Made by a program: the position numbers and the translations under genes. This document shows positions 12,106-26,405 of a DNA stretch of 64,000 nt, in pieces. The DNA is from Melieria omissa. Lineage: Eukaryota; Arthropoda; Insecta; Diptera; Ulidiidae. The DNA is taken from positions 15,498,421-15,562,420 of the forward strand of contig OZ020269.1 of assembly GCA_963971225.1 (NCBI GenBank). Direction: 5' to 3'. The first letter of the stretch is position 1. Each line of letters begins with the position of its first letter. Under the pieces are notes generated by a model. It made no database searches and was not told where the DNA came from. It saw only the letters and a list, made by a program, of their open reading frames with translations.

Positions 12106-15100
12106 GTGCAAACCGTGTCCATTAGCTATTTGCGCTGTCTGATCGAACATGTGCGCTGCTATTTGCTGGACCGCGACATCGAACTCATCTACTATACCAT
12201 TCGAAAGTCCAGCGATGTGCTGACACGTGACCCCATGCAGCTCGGCTCACAGGTGCTCAATCTCACACAAAGTCTCAACTTCCACTTTTTTCTACCTACG
12301 GCTCTTTGCATTTTCGGTCACAGCTCATCTCCTGGCTGCGTCCTATAAGCGAACACGACGAGAACGACAACTCGCTGCTCAGCATCACCGTACGCTCGGC
12401 CACGGCCTGGTGCGATGGCTATGCGGTGCCGCTGCTGGTGCCGCTCACCGGCTGGCTGCCGGCACCGCTGCCCTCGCAGATACGCACAATGACCGTCTCG
12501 GGCACGGGACCCATACGCGACATTGGCGTGGCGCCCTCCAAGCAGCACCTCATCTTGGCCACCAAATCGGGCGACGTGCAGCTGTGGCACATTATGAGCA
12601 ACTCGCTGGAGCACATTTTCAAAGGTGCGTCCGGCTGCCCTTCACATTACATACATTAACAATGCTTTCTAATTGATTTTGCTTGTTTGTATTGTTTTTT
12701 TTTTCGCCTTCGTAGGCCACACCGCAGCAGTCACGTGCATGGCTGTCGCACCACAATCCGACATACTGCTGACCGGCTCCGAGGACAACACAGCAATTGT
12801 GTGGAACGTGACAACGCGCCATCTTCAGGCGCATATTAAGTAAGTACAACAACAACAACAATCATATGCCGCCCTCGGCATCTGATATTGTATCAATAAA
12901 AATTCAACTAAACCCAATAAACGCCCGACGCGCTCTCCTAATCGCATTCCCCAACTAACTATGACGTTCAATATTTTCTAAGGAATATTTTTACTGAAAT
13001 TCAATTTTCCTCTCGCATATTTTTCCAACAATTTTTCCTATACCAACACATTCGGCCAACCCACATCGAATTACTTTGCATTCATTTGCCACGCAGATCA
13101 CATGCGTCCATTGTGACGAGTGTCGCAGCTGGCGTCAACAACACGCTGGCCATTAGTTCCAGCGAGGACTCGACGATTGCCATTTCCGATATGCTCAGTG
13201 GACAATTGGTAAGTGAAATATTATACCACAGCCTCGAGGGGGTGTAAAGCGAATGAAAAAAACACCTCTCACCTCGACTCACTATTCAAGAGAGCTGCCA
13301 ACTGGGTTCAAACGCTGCTCGAGTTGCAACTATGCAACTTGCATATCTAAATAAATTCAAATTGATTTACGTGCATTTAATCAATGAAGTTTGAAACTAA
13401 ATTGAACTTAAGTAAGAAAAGAAAACAACTTTTGGCAAGAATTAATGTTAGGCCTGCATATGCAAACTTTTCTATGAGCGTGTGTCGCATTTTACGGGTG
13501 ACATGCCAGCACGCAAGTTGCATAAATTTTGTCCTAAAGAACAGAACTAACGAGTTTGCATGCAAAGAGCACTGAAAGTAGTTCAGTTGGCCACAACGCA
13601 ATCGGCCAAAGTACACACGCCAGCACATCGCCTTGGGGGTCTGTGTGCATGCGGAACTTGCTTGGCTTCCTTCCTGCTCAACCAAAATTTGCACAGAAAT
13701 AGCAAACTTGCGTGAGGGGGAATTGGCTTTTAAAGAAACTTTGCACTGGCTGCCAGATGGGAATTTTTAAATCATAATTTTGTTAATAATTTCATTAAAG
13801 TCTTCATGTAAAAAGAAAGTAACTCTCATAAATAAAATTATTTGGTAGGAGAAAAAAATTTTAGGACTTGAGATGAAAAATTCAAATGCAGTTGGTAATA
13901 AAAGATACTATTTTAGATCTTAAGGAATTTTAAATGTAAATGATATATTTTTATATTTTTATTTTTACATGTTTGTATTATAATTTTTATATTCTCAAAT
14001 TATTATATTTTTTATTTATATATTTTTATTTATTATATTTTTATGTATTTTATTTTTATATTGTTATATTTTTTTATTTTAAATTTTATTTTTAGATTTA
14101 AAATATTTAATTTGTAGATTTTCATATTTTTACATTTTTATTTTTATATTTTTGTATATTTTAATATATTTTGTTTGAGATGATATATTTCATATATATT
14201 ACAAATACTATTTTAATGCTTAAGAAATTTTAAATTTAAAATGTTATATTTTCTTTTTGTTTTTATTATTTTTATATTTTCTAATTAAATTTTAAATTAT
14301 CAGTTTTTTATAACAAATTTTTTTATTATTACATATTTTATTTTTATATTGTTATATTTTTTATTTTTGTTTTATATTTTCATTTTTATATTTTCATATT
14401 TTTATTTTTATATTTTTTAATTTTTTTTAGTTGCATATTTTCATATTTATTTATTTTATTTTTGTAAACAAAATAAAATAAAATAAAATAAAATAAAATA
14501 AAATAAAATAAAATAAAATAAAATAAATAAAATAAAATAAAATAAAATAAAATAAAATAAAACAAAATAAAATAAAATAAAACAAAACAAAATAAAATAA
14601 AATAAAATAAAATAAAATAAAATAAAATAAAATAAAATAAAATAAAATAAAATAAAATAAAATAAAATAAAATAAAATAAAATAAAATAAAATAAAATAA
14701 AATAAAAAATAAATCAAATAAAATAAAATAAAATAAAATAAAATAAAATAAAATAAAATAAAATAAAATAAAATAAAATAAAATAAAATAAAATAAAATA
14801 AAATAAAATAAAATAAAATAAAATAAAATCAAATCATCTCAAATCAAATAAAATAACATTAAATTAAATAAAATACAACAAAACAAAATACAGTAAAATC
14901 AAATAAAATAAAATAAAATAAAATAAAATAAAATAAAATAAAATAAAATAAAATAAAATAAAATAACAAACATTAATGACGACACTGGAGAGGCTTCAAT
15001 TAGCGGATAAATTTTTGACTATACAAAAATCAGTAATATTGTCAACAACGTCAATTGTTCGTTCGTTTTTAAGTATTGAAAGTTAAATTGTATATATGCT

Positions 15101-18100
15101 TAAGAAAATACCATGTACCTGCAATAGTTTTATGTATCTTGTTGTTATACAACCGATATGTAATATTTAACCCTTAAGGAGTTCAATAAATCGTGGGAAA
15201 TAAAATAAAATAAAATAAAATAAAATAAAATAAAATAAAATAAAATAAAATAAAATAAAATAAAATAAAATAAAATAAAATAAAATAAAATAAAATAAAA
15301 TAAAATAAAATAAAATAAAATAAAATAAAATAAAATAAAATAAAATAAAATAAAAGAAAAGAAAATCAAATCAAATCAAATCAAATCAAATCAAATCAAA
15401 TAAAATTAAAAATAAATAAAATAAAATAAAATAAAATAAAATAAAATAAAATAAAATAAAATAAAATAAAATAAAATAAAATAAAATAAAATAAAATAAA
15501 ATAAAATAAAACAAAACAAAATAAAATAAAATAAAACATAAAATAAAATAAAAAAAATTTAATAAAATATAATAAATTAAAATAAAATAAAAAATAAAAT
15601 ATAAAAAATAAAATAAAAAATAATATTAAATGAATTATCAATAGTTTTCCAAATATATTCCAACTTTCAAGTTCAATTTTTTCAATCAAATCACATTTTG
15701 TCCCGTTGCTCTTTGCAGTTGCACAGAATCACATATCATCGTGGGGCGGTGACAAGTGTGATAGTCAGCAACGCTTGCGATGTGCTCATCTCGTCAAGTA
15801 TCGATAAGACAATATGCCTCTGGTCGCTGGACGATTACACGCTGTTAAATAGCATGCAAATGTGCAGCCCAGTGCGCCGCATCGATATCTCCTGTGATTC
15901 GGTAAGTTTGACAATGATTGCATTTTTATATATATTTGAAAGCATTCCAAGAGATCCGAGGAATAGCAAATAAATACATATTACATTTTTTGTATTTTCA
16001 AATTATATTTTTTCCAAATTATTCTTCTTCACTTTACTAAAGTTAAACGTCGTTCAACTATGTGCTCGTATTTTTTTTTTTTTTTTGCTTCACATATTCT
16101 ATCATCATAACAAAGGCTCAGGGGGTTTCCATGCGATTTATGCCGCTCAATTTCCATGCGGATTACATGCTGAAATACCTCGTAACTGCTGATTGAGCAT
16201 ACAAAATTTAACAATTTTCTAAATCATTCGGCTTTAGTCGAGACGAAACTCTCCTATGGCTGTCCGCTACATTTTTTCGTATCACTATTATTTTGTTTAT
16301 AATATTAAAGTTTGGCTGCCATGCGTTGGCATTGTGAAAGTTGCACAAGCATGTGACAATTGAAGCGTATTGCAAAAAAAAATACACTAGAAAAGTTGTG
16401 CTATCAATTGAAATATCTTCAGCACGAATAACATAGTTGCCACATAGCAATCATTGTGCACCTACAGACACACACATGCAAGCATTGAATCCTTCAAGTA
16501 ATCTTTCCACTCATTTTGTTGCAAATTTACAACATTTGCAGTTTGACTATGTGCGCCTTTCTATTCCTAAACGAACACACCTATATCTATGTATGTGTAA
16601 ACGCACGTTTATATGTTTAGTACGGCTTACTGTGCTGCCACCAACAGATAATCACATGCTGATGACGTGCTGTGTATTCATGCGCTGCGCTATGATACGA
16701 CAGGATACGAGTATGACAATGCGCTGCCATGTGATTGCTTTCGTTCGACGGCGGCAGCAAGAACAACAGCGAGTGGCATAAATTGCCACGGCGACAGCGA
16801 AAGGGCAAACAAGGCAGTCAGCCAACTAGTCAACCAGCTCCGCCCAACCAGCCGCCGTACAACTGTGCAAACACAGCCATTCAATGCGACGCCCCTCCAG
16901 CTACTTGCACGTCTAACTCTTCATTTATGCGCGCAGCGTTACCTGGCGGTGTCGGTGCACAACATCTGTGTCGCACGTTGACAAAAAAGGCGCAATACGA
17001 CGGTCGACAGTGGTTGTGTCTGTGCATCTTATCTGAGTGTCTGCCTTTCAGCGCCCATTCGTCGCTGACAGCCAAACAAAGTTTCTTTGTTATTTGTCTT
17101 TCATTTCTACAAACTAAATTCAATAATAAAATGGGCTCAAACCGAACTGGGGCAACTTGTTCGCCTTTCAATGTAATGTTGCCATTACTGAATGATACAA
17201 AACGAGCGCAAAGAATCCGACAGCATAGCAAACGTGCAGCGGGTGCTGAAATGTGTGGCTTCGGCCACTGTGGCGTATGAGTTACATGTAATTGAATGAA
17301 ATATTGAATGATGCAAAGTGCATAGAAATTGATGCCGATGTCTGGGTTGTAATGCAATGGCTGAGAATTTTAAATTTATAGAAAAGATGTAAATGAAGAA
17401 ATCAACATGGGAATATAAAAATTTTGATTCAATTTTCATTACAAGACGGACTATCAAGTCAAATGTTTAGACTCTAGACTCCATTTAGTTTGGCCCAAAG
17501 CGCTCATATTCTAACAACGCACCACTACAGTTTCTAAATAGATCTCTAAGACCTAATCGAGATCTTTGCGTAGCCAGTCATACCGACCTACCTGCCACAC
17601 TGTATCCTTCGCTCTTATGGCAACAAAGTTTAATATAATAAATATTTAAATTTTTTTTGACAGGAAAGTTAAAAGTTAAAAGCGAAAACTTTACTCTCTT
17701 TGTGTCAGAAATTTGTCTGACCTTTTCAAGAATTTACAAAAAACTTTTAACACCAATAAAAAGAACTGAACAACAATTGACAACCGTCGCCCTGAATAAT
17801 TAAAACTATTTAATAATTTAATTTTATCAGTTGGCACTTTGGTGAAAAGACTACCTCCTAGTTTCCCATCGCTTGGCGCAGAAAACCCCATAACCTCCAA
17901 AAACCTCAACTTCAAAAACGTTCAAAGGTTCAGCAATTTGACACCAAAGTTCTGAGAAGCGACCACATTGGCTCTTTAAAATCAAAAAATCTACTCAGAT
18001 TTCCCTGGAGGTTGAAATCACAGTAAAAAAAAGTAACCTCAAGTTGCAGTGAAATGGAAATGAATTCTCTCTAAATGCTAACAAAAAAACAAAAAAGGTT

Positions 18101-21100
18101 GAGCCAAAAATCAAATTGGCTTGGAGCTCTTTGCAAATCTTACACATCTACCTTTCATTCACGCATCTTCAAGCATCTATCACCTTCTTAGCGGCCATAC
18201 CTGTCGGTCTAACAGTGTCTTGCTACCATTTCTTTGTTACTTTTCATTTACTTTACACTCACACTCAGCTTTAAAAAGAAAATTTAAAGCTTTAATGCTT
18301 TTCTTAGAGAAAAGTTTACAACATTAAAGGTCAAAACACATACATATCTACATATGTGTGTTTGTTAGTTTGTTATATGTTCACAGGTCTTTGAACGTGC
18401 AGAATAGCTGAAAACACTTTTTTCTTATCGTTGACCAATAAACACTTTTAAATTTTGTTTCGTCCGCCCCAAATGGCCCAATGGTCAATTCAAATACCTA
18501 TGGACACCAACACACACAGACACAAATCGGCAAATTGTGAGCACTGCCCACCTGCGCGGCAGACAGTTGAGCAAATTTTGTTTCCGCTTTTGGGCGTTAA
18601 ATTCGCAAACAGGATATGAGAACCGGAACTGTAGTTCACTTTTCAGTCATGTCTGCATAACAAGGCGTCATGCAATATTCAACTTTTACTTGGCTTATTC
18701 CAGCTTAAGTTGAAAGCAAAAACTAAAATTGCTTAAAGCAAAATTGCAAATGTCAAAAGTGGTGAGGCTTAAACTTAAAGAACTTGCAACTTGAAAAAAA
18801 GTTAAACTTGTTGCCAAAGTGGGGTTTAAAGTTGGCCGCTACTGCGTGTTGGCGCAGGTTAAAAGCGCAAAATGACGCTGGGCGAGCACTGTAACATGCA
18901 CCTAACCGCAAAATAAAAGTGAAAAAGTTATGTTTATAATGCAACACTTAGCAACAAGCACTCAAGAAGCCAACATTGTGGGCGGAAAAACACTGACGAG
19001 CACATTGTCCTCTGACGGCGCATAGGTCAAACTTTCAACTATGACACCTGAAGTGTGTGAAATTAGTAAAAACTATTTTTTTCAGTTGGTTGTTTGCTGA
19101 TGGTGCATTGGACACACTTTGGCACTTTTGTAGCCATCATGTTTCTTTTTGTTTCCTTGTTCACTCCTCTCGGGAGCATAGGGCCTCCACAAGACTCTAA
19201 TGTATTCGTTTCAACTTATTATTTCCATTGACTCTCCACTTGGAATTGTACAATTGCCGCAGGTATTTCTGCTGGCACATTGCGAGGACAATAGCCTCTA
19301 CCTACGCACACTGGCCACCGGCAAAGAGTTGCACATTCTGAAGGGCCACAAGTCGCAGGTAAGTGTTCCCACACTTTACATTTGGCACTTTCGCTGATGC
19401 GGCCATTGCAATCACCGCCAGATACGCACCATTTCCATTGCCAAGGACAGCCAGCGCGCCGTGGTCGGCTGCGAGGATACGCGCGCCCTCATCTACGACA
19501 TGCACTCCGGCAAGTTGATACGCTCCATGCCGCCCAATCCCGGCCCTGTGACCGCCGTCTACGCCATGGACAACGACGATTTTCTGATCACGGTGGGCGG
19601 CAACAAGATCACCTTCTACTCGTTTCGCAACGAGGAGCTCTATGTGCATCCCTACTCGCACAATCATCGCCGCAAACGTTCGCTGAAACGATCGCTGCAA
19701 TCGCAGCGCTCGCCGTCAACGACACTGCCACCAATCAGCTGTTTCGATGTGTCGCGCGACTCGCAGCAGGTCGCTATTGCATCGAGTCGCAGTGTGCACA
19801 TCATGAAGATCAACACGCCCGAGTATCAGACCACGCTGGACGGACATGTGGGCGTTGTGACGTGCCTGAACTATGCGCCGAACAATGAGTATCTCGTGAC
19901 GGGCTCCGAGGATCGCATGGTCAATGTGTGGAACCTGACGCTGGGCCAAAGTATCAACACATACAAAGTAGGACTTAGATGACGATGATTGAGAAATTCC
20001 TTAGCAAGTTTTTAATGTTAAATATTTACAACGCAGGGCCACAATGCTGCCATCAGCAGTGTGATTGTGCTTATGGACTCGCGGCGCGTGATTTCGGCCG
20101 ATCGTGACTCGCTCTTGCATGTCTGGATTGCCGATGGCGGTAATCTGCTGCAGACCATACAGGGACCCTACAAGCATCTGGCTGCCACCAACAACATGAA
20201 GTTTGCAGTAAGTGTGTGCGCACAACACATAACTTGGACTCCATTCCACCTTTTGCTGTTCCGATTTGCAGGTCTCCACCAATGGTGACAACACGCTCAA
20301 AATTTGGTCGCTGACGCGCGAGGACGAAAAGTACACCGTTTCGCACTCGGACGAGATTACCTGCTTCACCATTACCGCTGACAGTTTGTATGTGATAACT
20401 GGGTCGCGCGACATGTCGCTCAAGGTGTGGCAGGCAACTGGGGGCAAGTTGGCGCAGGTGCTGGTTGGCCACACGGACGCCGTCACCTGTGTGGCGGTCT
20501 CCGTGACCAACAAGACGCAAGTGATATCCGGCTCAAAGGATACGAATCTCATCTTATGGGACCTGCACACTGGCGAAGAGGTGCACACACTCGCCGGCCA
20601 CTTGGGACCCGTAATTGGCGTGAAAGTGTCTGCCGATGGTGAGCGCAAATTTTAATATTAATACTAATTAATAATTAACTAAGAAATATTTTATATTAAT
20701 ATTAATTATATTAATAATTTAAATATATTAAAAAATGTATTAATTAATTAAATAAATAATAATTAATTATTTATAAAAAAATATTTTATATTAATATTAA
20801 TTATTTAAATATTAATTAATAAATATTAAAAATTAATTCATTAATTAATTATTAATTAATTAATATAAAAAATACTTTATATTAACATTAATTATATTAA
20901 TTATTTTAATTGTAACTAATTAATATTAAAAATATTTTACATTATTATTAATTATATTAATTAATAAATAATTAATAAATTGATATAATTAATTAATAAT
21001 GTTAATTAATTAACTGTCTTAATTAATTATTAATTGATTAATTAACCATAATATATAATTATAACTATAATTATGTTAATTAATTATATATTAATTAATA

Positions 21101-23880
21101 ATTAATTAATAATTAATTAATCAATTATATTAATCAATTATATTAATTAATTATTAATTAATTAATCAATTATATTAATTAATTAATATTAATTATTATT
21201 AATAATTAATTAATTATTAATAATAACTAATTATTAAATTATTAATATAAATATATTAATTAATTAATTTTTTAATTTATTTCTTATTTTTGCATTATTA
21301 CATTATATTATTAATAGTTAATTATTAATTATAATTAAAATATTTTTTAGGCTCGACTGCCGTCTCGGGCAGCGACGACAAGACGCTCATCGTTTGGGAG
21401 ACAAAGCGCGGCCTGGCGCTGACCTCGCTGCAGATGCATGTGCCGTTCATACGCTTCGACATCAGCCTGGAGTGTTCGCGCATACTGGTGCAGCTGCTGG
21501 ACAGCTTCAATCTGCCGGTAATTTGTCTGCACAACACACCAGCGCAATATGTGAAATTGCCCACCTACTCGGCGCCAGCCATGGACGATGAAGGTAATTC
21601 AGATTCATTTTCAATCATTAATATTTCCTTCATTGAATTAACAAAACTTCTCATTTCATTCTCTTTTCAACAGATTTGCGACCGCAGGGTCCCAAGCGTC
21701 AAATGAAGCGCCTCTTAAAGAAGGAAGTCTCGCTGGACACGTACACGTGGCAAAAGAAATATGGCCATCTGACCTCGTCGGTAATGATGGCCCAAGTGGA
21801 CGAGCGTCTGAAGCGTCGTTTCTCGGTGTCGGCCAGCATGGAAGAGATCTCCAAGATTGCCGAAATGAAAACCATTACATCGCAAACCAACTTGGGACCA
21901 GAACAGGCCGCGCTTGCGCAGTCGCAGCACTTTGATCAACTGGAGGCGCTCTGGAATAAGCGTTCGCCGCCGCGTCGAAGACACAATGCGGTAGGTTGAA
22001 CACTCGGCACAGCGCGCCCAGTTCAGCCACCAACCACCACTATACAGCCAGCAGTTGTTGTTGTACTGCAGTGGTATGGGCGCACTGTGTGACGTTATGG
22101 AATGTTGGAATTGCGTAAATTGCTGCATAGTGTTTTGTAGTCTTGTGACGATGCGATGCCGCTTTCCTGTAGCGAAAGTTCTTCACTTAGCTAACTAAAT
22201 ATTTTCCAAATAAGTATTCCTGTCTGAAAAGCCCACTTGGGGCTGCTTTGCCTTGATGTATTGCGAACAAAAACGATCGGAATTCCAAATGAAACACAAT
22301 TTGCATTCGAGCAACTGTCACTCACTCACACTGTTGCAACCATAAGTGGCGCGTATGTTCGTTCATTTACGTGAGCAATGAGCACAAAAGCCATGTAGAC
22401 ATTGCCGTACGTGTTCGTATTAATGTGTGAAATGTCCTTTTTGATTTTTGGGCGTAAATATATGAAAAATAAATGAATATTTTTTGGTTACTTTTTGTAG
22501 TTACGCTAGTTTCTCAAACAATCACCTTTTCTTTTCTGCTTCTTTTCTTTTTCGTTCTACCTCCAAACACACATCTACACAAACACATCTATACACACAC
22601 GAACACACACACACAAACATGTGAACTGCAAACTCAAATGTTATAAAATCAAAATGTTACTATTTAAAATACACCGTTACACACTCACACTGTACCAGGG
22701 TCTGTCACGGCAAACGTCACTCGTCGAGGACCGCCTCGAGTCATCCGACGACGATGAGTACCACGACGAACGCACAGGTATGTTATGCGTCTCCTGCGAT
22801 CACATTCACTTGTTAGCACAAAACCCCAGCATGCTGCGAATGCGTCCGCTTACCCCGCCCGAGCACGCATGGGACACGAGTAGTTTAAAAGTACCAGCCA
22901 CCTTTGCACACTATCCCGACACAGATACCGACCACAGCAGCAACACCGGCACCGACAGCACTGCACACTCGGCCCATCACAGCAACACTACCACGCACAC
23001 ACACCATCACCATAACCACCACCACCACCCGCACACCCATCGAGCGCCCACACAGTCCTGCGGCCTCAACTACATCTTTCAGCACCACGAACACGCCTCC
23101 CGGCCGCACCAGCCCGACCTGGTACGCGATCTGCTGTACGACAGCCGATCGGCGCCGTCCTCTCCCTGCGACAACGACTCCTCGGCCGACTATCTGAGTC
23201 ACGCGCACGGACTGCGTCGACTGTTTCGTTGGCGTAGCCTGAGGTCGCGCATTGCGCATGCGCGCCACTGCCACTCACTTCATCCGCACATCAATCTCAG
23301 TGCAGAGCAGCGGCAGACTGCGATCACTGCGAGCACTGGCGGCAAGCCGCTGCAGCAACACGCCACGCCCACACCCACACCTACGCCCATTATTATTGTG
23401 GAGAACTGCGATCACCGCAACGTGCGGCAGGCGCGCATCAACCGAGTGCTGCATCCGCACACAGCGCAGGCCGCCTGGGGTCACATAGCCAACGCCAAAA
23501 CCAACACGCCCGTACTGCGGCCAAGCAACGCCAGTCGTCCACCAGTGGTTGTGGCCGCAGCGCCAAAACCGCCCATCGTGAATGAAGCACCACGAGCGCA
23601 CAATTTCCGCATGTCCGAATACTTGCAGCGCAGTTTTCGGGTGTCGCGAATATTTAAACGCACACAATCGCATCAGGAAGCGGTGAGTGCAAATCGAATC
23701 AGTGTTGCTGACAGTGACACGACCGAGGCCGCTGGCAGCAGTGCGCTCTGTGGCGGCAGTTTCAAGGCAACGACCAAGAAGACGAAAAAGAAGAAGACAA
23801 CACAGCGGCCGCATTCGATTGCCTCGTCTACAACAGCTTCGAGTTCAACGCACAACAGTTCGACATGCGTCACGCAGTAA
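12106..23880 (+). CDS. NACHT and WD40-repeat protein (NWD1/NWD2-like), 3' part
   Basis: Exons read from matching phases: 12106-12252, 12324-12624, 12716-12839, 13097-13208, 15719-15901, 19263-19358, 19422-19967, 20037-20207, 20272-20638, 21351-21593, 21674-21990 and 22699-23880 (TAA). They give about 1,262 residues. The first exon starts at an acceptor in phase 0, so the N-terminus with the NACHT NTPase lies upstream of the window or is unseen. The segment DPMQLGSQ|LISWLRP resembles the region linking NACHT to the propeller in NWD proteins. WD units follow, with VQLWHI, AIVWNV, ICLWSL, VNVWNL, LHVWIA, LKIWSL, LKVWQA, LILWDL and LIVWET, several preceded by GH and about 40 residues apart: two likely beta-propellers, a scaffold type of fold. 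After the propellers come a basic helix-rich stretch (KRQMKRLLKKEVSLDTY), an acidic SSDDDEYHDE patch and a long His-rich low-complexity tail. NWD family membership is well supported; cellular role is not shown. Introns range from about 60 bp to 3.4 kb. Confidence 0.88.
13210..15718. repeat. intron dominated by (AAAAT)n pentanucleotide microsatellite
   Basis: Within the intron between two WD exons, near-pure AAAAT arrays occupy about 14466-14828, 14896-14967, 15196-15356 and 15408-15620. They are preceded by T-rich imperfect relatives (13930-14460). A short unique island at 14968-15195 separates the blocks, and an AAATC variant occurs at 15362-15400. The long minus-strand frames made of Ile-Leu-Phe-Tyr repeats here are by-products of the repeat, not genes. 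Confidence 0.95.
15902..19262. other. large intron (3.4 kb) of the NACHT/WD40 gene
   Basis: Bounded by the donor GTAAGT at 15902 and the acceptor at 19261-19262. It holds moderately GC-rich stretches with several ORFs of 60-180 codons at 16440-17360 on both strands, but these overlap each other, lack splice context and show no domain. No conserved RNA gene was recognised. Confidence 0.6.
20639..21350. repeat. AT-only low-complexity intron (ATTAATTA-rich)
   Basis: The 712-bp intron between two WD exons is almost wholly composed of ATTAATTAATT and TTAATATTAAT permutations, largely self-complementary. It ends in the acceptor TATTTTTTAG. This composition can fold on itself and is prone to length change; no coding content. 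Confidence 0.9.
22550..22620. repeat. (AC)n-rich simple repeat before the last NACHT/WD40 exon
   Basis: ACACACAC-type runs interrupted by CATCT and GAAC lie in the intron just upstream of the acceptor at 22697-22698. No further role can be supported. Confidence 0.7.
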
Positions 23881-26405
23881 TGGCAGAGGCGCAAGAGGGG
23901 TTTCAAAGCGGCCTTCTAAGGCGTCTAATCTGGAACTTCGTGGAAAATGCTTGAAGCACTTTGATTGTAATGCGCACATTGTCACATATGGCACCCGCCT
24001 GAAGGTCTGCAATAGAAAAAGCCGAGCGCCATATTCAACAAAGCAGCGCGTGTTGCTTTTAAACTTCCCTCCAGTTGGTGGGGGTTTTTAGGCGCTTAAT
24101 GTGCCAAAGCTCTTTAAAATATGAACAGATAAAAGTAATCAATTCCCCTGACAACAGTTCATCCAGCACACCAGTTCTTCTTCTTCAGTCACTTTTGGCA
24201 ACTTTCACTTTACACACTTCGTCCTTTTTCCTGCCACTGCGCTGTGCCTCTACACAAACTCACATACAAACACATTGCAAAACCTGCCTCTATCAGCAGC
24301 AACCTACGCACATTGCTGTATGCAAAACATTTTACCAACATTTATTCAATAACTTTTAAGTGTTTTTCATTCGAGTAAATTGCAAATGTTTAATGTTAGT
24401 TGAGATGCAAATTGTATTTATTAGAAATGTGCATGCAATTTTATAAAAAAAATGTTGGTCAAAATTTCAGACCACACAGATTTTTGTTAAATACTAAGCA
24501 AATGAAAGTACTTTGTGCTGTTGAGAAGAAAGATTACACTTTTCTATGGCTTTCAATTATTGTAGAATTGGTTTTATTTATAATTTCGTAAACAATTTTC
24601 ATGAATTTTTAATTTGGTAAGTATGGGAAATGTAAAAAATGTATAATTGTTTCATTTTTATGATAATTAAATGATCGAAACAACCAACAAGATCTTCAAA
24701 TAAAGAAAAGGTTGGGGAAAAAGAGCAGAAATAGACAGGTTTTCAATTCACTTTCAGGCATTTTTAGAATTCTTCTACACAAGGCTGCTCTAAGTTGTCT
24801 TCTGCAATGGGATCACGCCAGGTTTCTGACATTTTTCTGGCTTGAAGTCCACCAACCTTAACTTTTTCGCATACTATCATAGAAAGTAGTCTTCGCCGAT
24901 AATAGATACAGATAAATGTCTTTAGATTTTTGGGGCCAAGGGAACACAACTTTAAATATTTACTGATCAATTTGAGGATTGATTTGTACGTTTAATTTTT
25001 CTAATATTTTAGATATCTTTGAATTTTCGAACAAAACAAAGTTTTTATAGATCATTTGAGCTCCGCCTTAGGCCCAATGATATAACAGATGTCCAATGAT
25101 AGCACAGATGAAAACCTTTAGAATGTGGGATCCAGCACAAGTCGGCTGGTTTTAATTAGTAAATTCATTCTTCTTATATTTGAGGCAGCCAGGAGTTTTG
25201 GGTCAAGATCTAACTTCAACTGTATTTGTAGATCATTTAGCTGAGCTTTGGTCCTAATTAAAATACAATTTAAAATCTTTAATATATTAGAACCAACACA
25301 AGTCGTCTATTTCCGCATTAGACTATCAGATTGCATAAAAATTGCTTTCACTACTCTACAAACAATATTTCCAAACCAAAAAGGATTCTTTTTCAATGGT
25401 AGAATTAGTACTATGAAAGAATTTCAAACACAACTTCATGGGATATTTATCATAAATCCACAAATTGTTTTTTCCTCTCAAACTCCCACTTACTCTCAGG
25501 TAAGTACTCAAGTTATTCGAATCTCGAACAAAGTGTATTCAAATTCATCATTTTAAGCACATTTCGTCCTTGCGTATACATATGTACATCGTGACCTATA
25601 TAATACCAAATTTTGTTACATATCTCAAATTCCACTTGAATCGAAATGTTATGTTTTATTATGTCAGCTAAGTAATGGAACGTACACGTTTTCGTATGAA
25701 ATGAACGTTTTTTGCAGCATTTTGTTTCACGTTCTTTGAACGATTTTCGAAACTCTAAATGTTTACTTATGAACTTTAATTCTTTCAACTGCGAATACTA
25801 TGTACGCTGTTTTAACTAAGCAATCAGAACAATTCATACATTTGCTAACAACAAATATTACTTTCTCTCCCAAAACATAAAAAAAATACATAAACGAACT
25901 GAAATTTGAACCAAAATCAACCCAACCTGAATGCTCACCAACACAGTGCACTCGAAAACCAGCTCTCGCAGTTCACTGCAACAGCCCATTACCTAAGGAG
26001 CCCAATAGTCCAACATAATCCAACCAACCAACCAACCAACCAATTAACCAAACAGCCAACTAATCAACCATTCAACCAACCAACCAACAACACAACACAA
26101 CAACCAACCAATTAAACGTGCAATTACGTCTCCTCCAGCCAATTCACAAACCAAACGTTTTCTCGAAATGTTTTACAACAATTAATTGTTTACGTATAAA
26201 TGTTGTTCCATTCAAGTAAGAACACAAAGAAATTTGAGTAAATTTTGAAATAAGTTTCCAATCTGACTGTTGCACACGCACGCACTCACGTAAACCAGTC
26301 GACCAGCAACTAATAATATTGTGCAACCACGCCCACCATCCTACAACCGCCAAGATATTTCAATCACTGGCAGAGGAAGTTTCATGCTAAAATTTCTTCT
26401 TCTAG
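23881..26405. other. 3' region or intron downstream of the NACHT/WD40 stop codon
   Basis: No further coding exon is supported between the TAA at 23878-23880 and the candidate exon at 26406. The stretch holds AT-rich DNA and a (CCAA)n-type simple repeat at about 26019-26110. It is either 3' UTR of the read-through transcript or an intron if the donor at 22778 is used. Confidence 0.5.

Noticed and set aside
12318..12622. Minus-strand ORFs opposite the WD40 exon
   Set aside because: Shadows of the plus-strand exon, whose phase, motifs and splice sites are consistent.
14386..15689. Minus-strand ORFs of 74-148 codons made of Ile-Leu-Phe-Tyr
   Set aside because: They are the translation of the AAAAT microsatellite, which has no stop in that frame; not genes.
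16437..17457. Several overlapping ORFs of 60-181 codons on both strands
   Set aside because: They lie in an intron, overlap each other in all frames, lack splice or domain support and are rich in low-complexity residues.
22885..23906. Antisense and alternative-frame ORFs over the His-rich exon
   Set aside because: GC-rich, stop-poor sequence opens all frames; only the plus frame continues from the spliced upstream exons.
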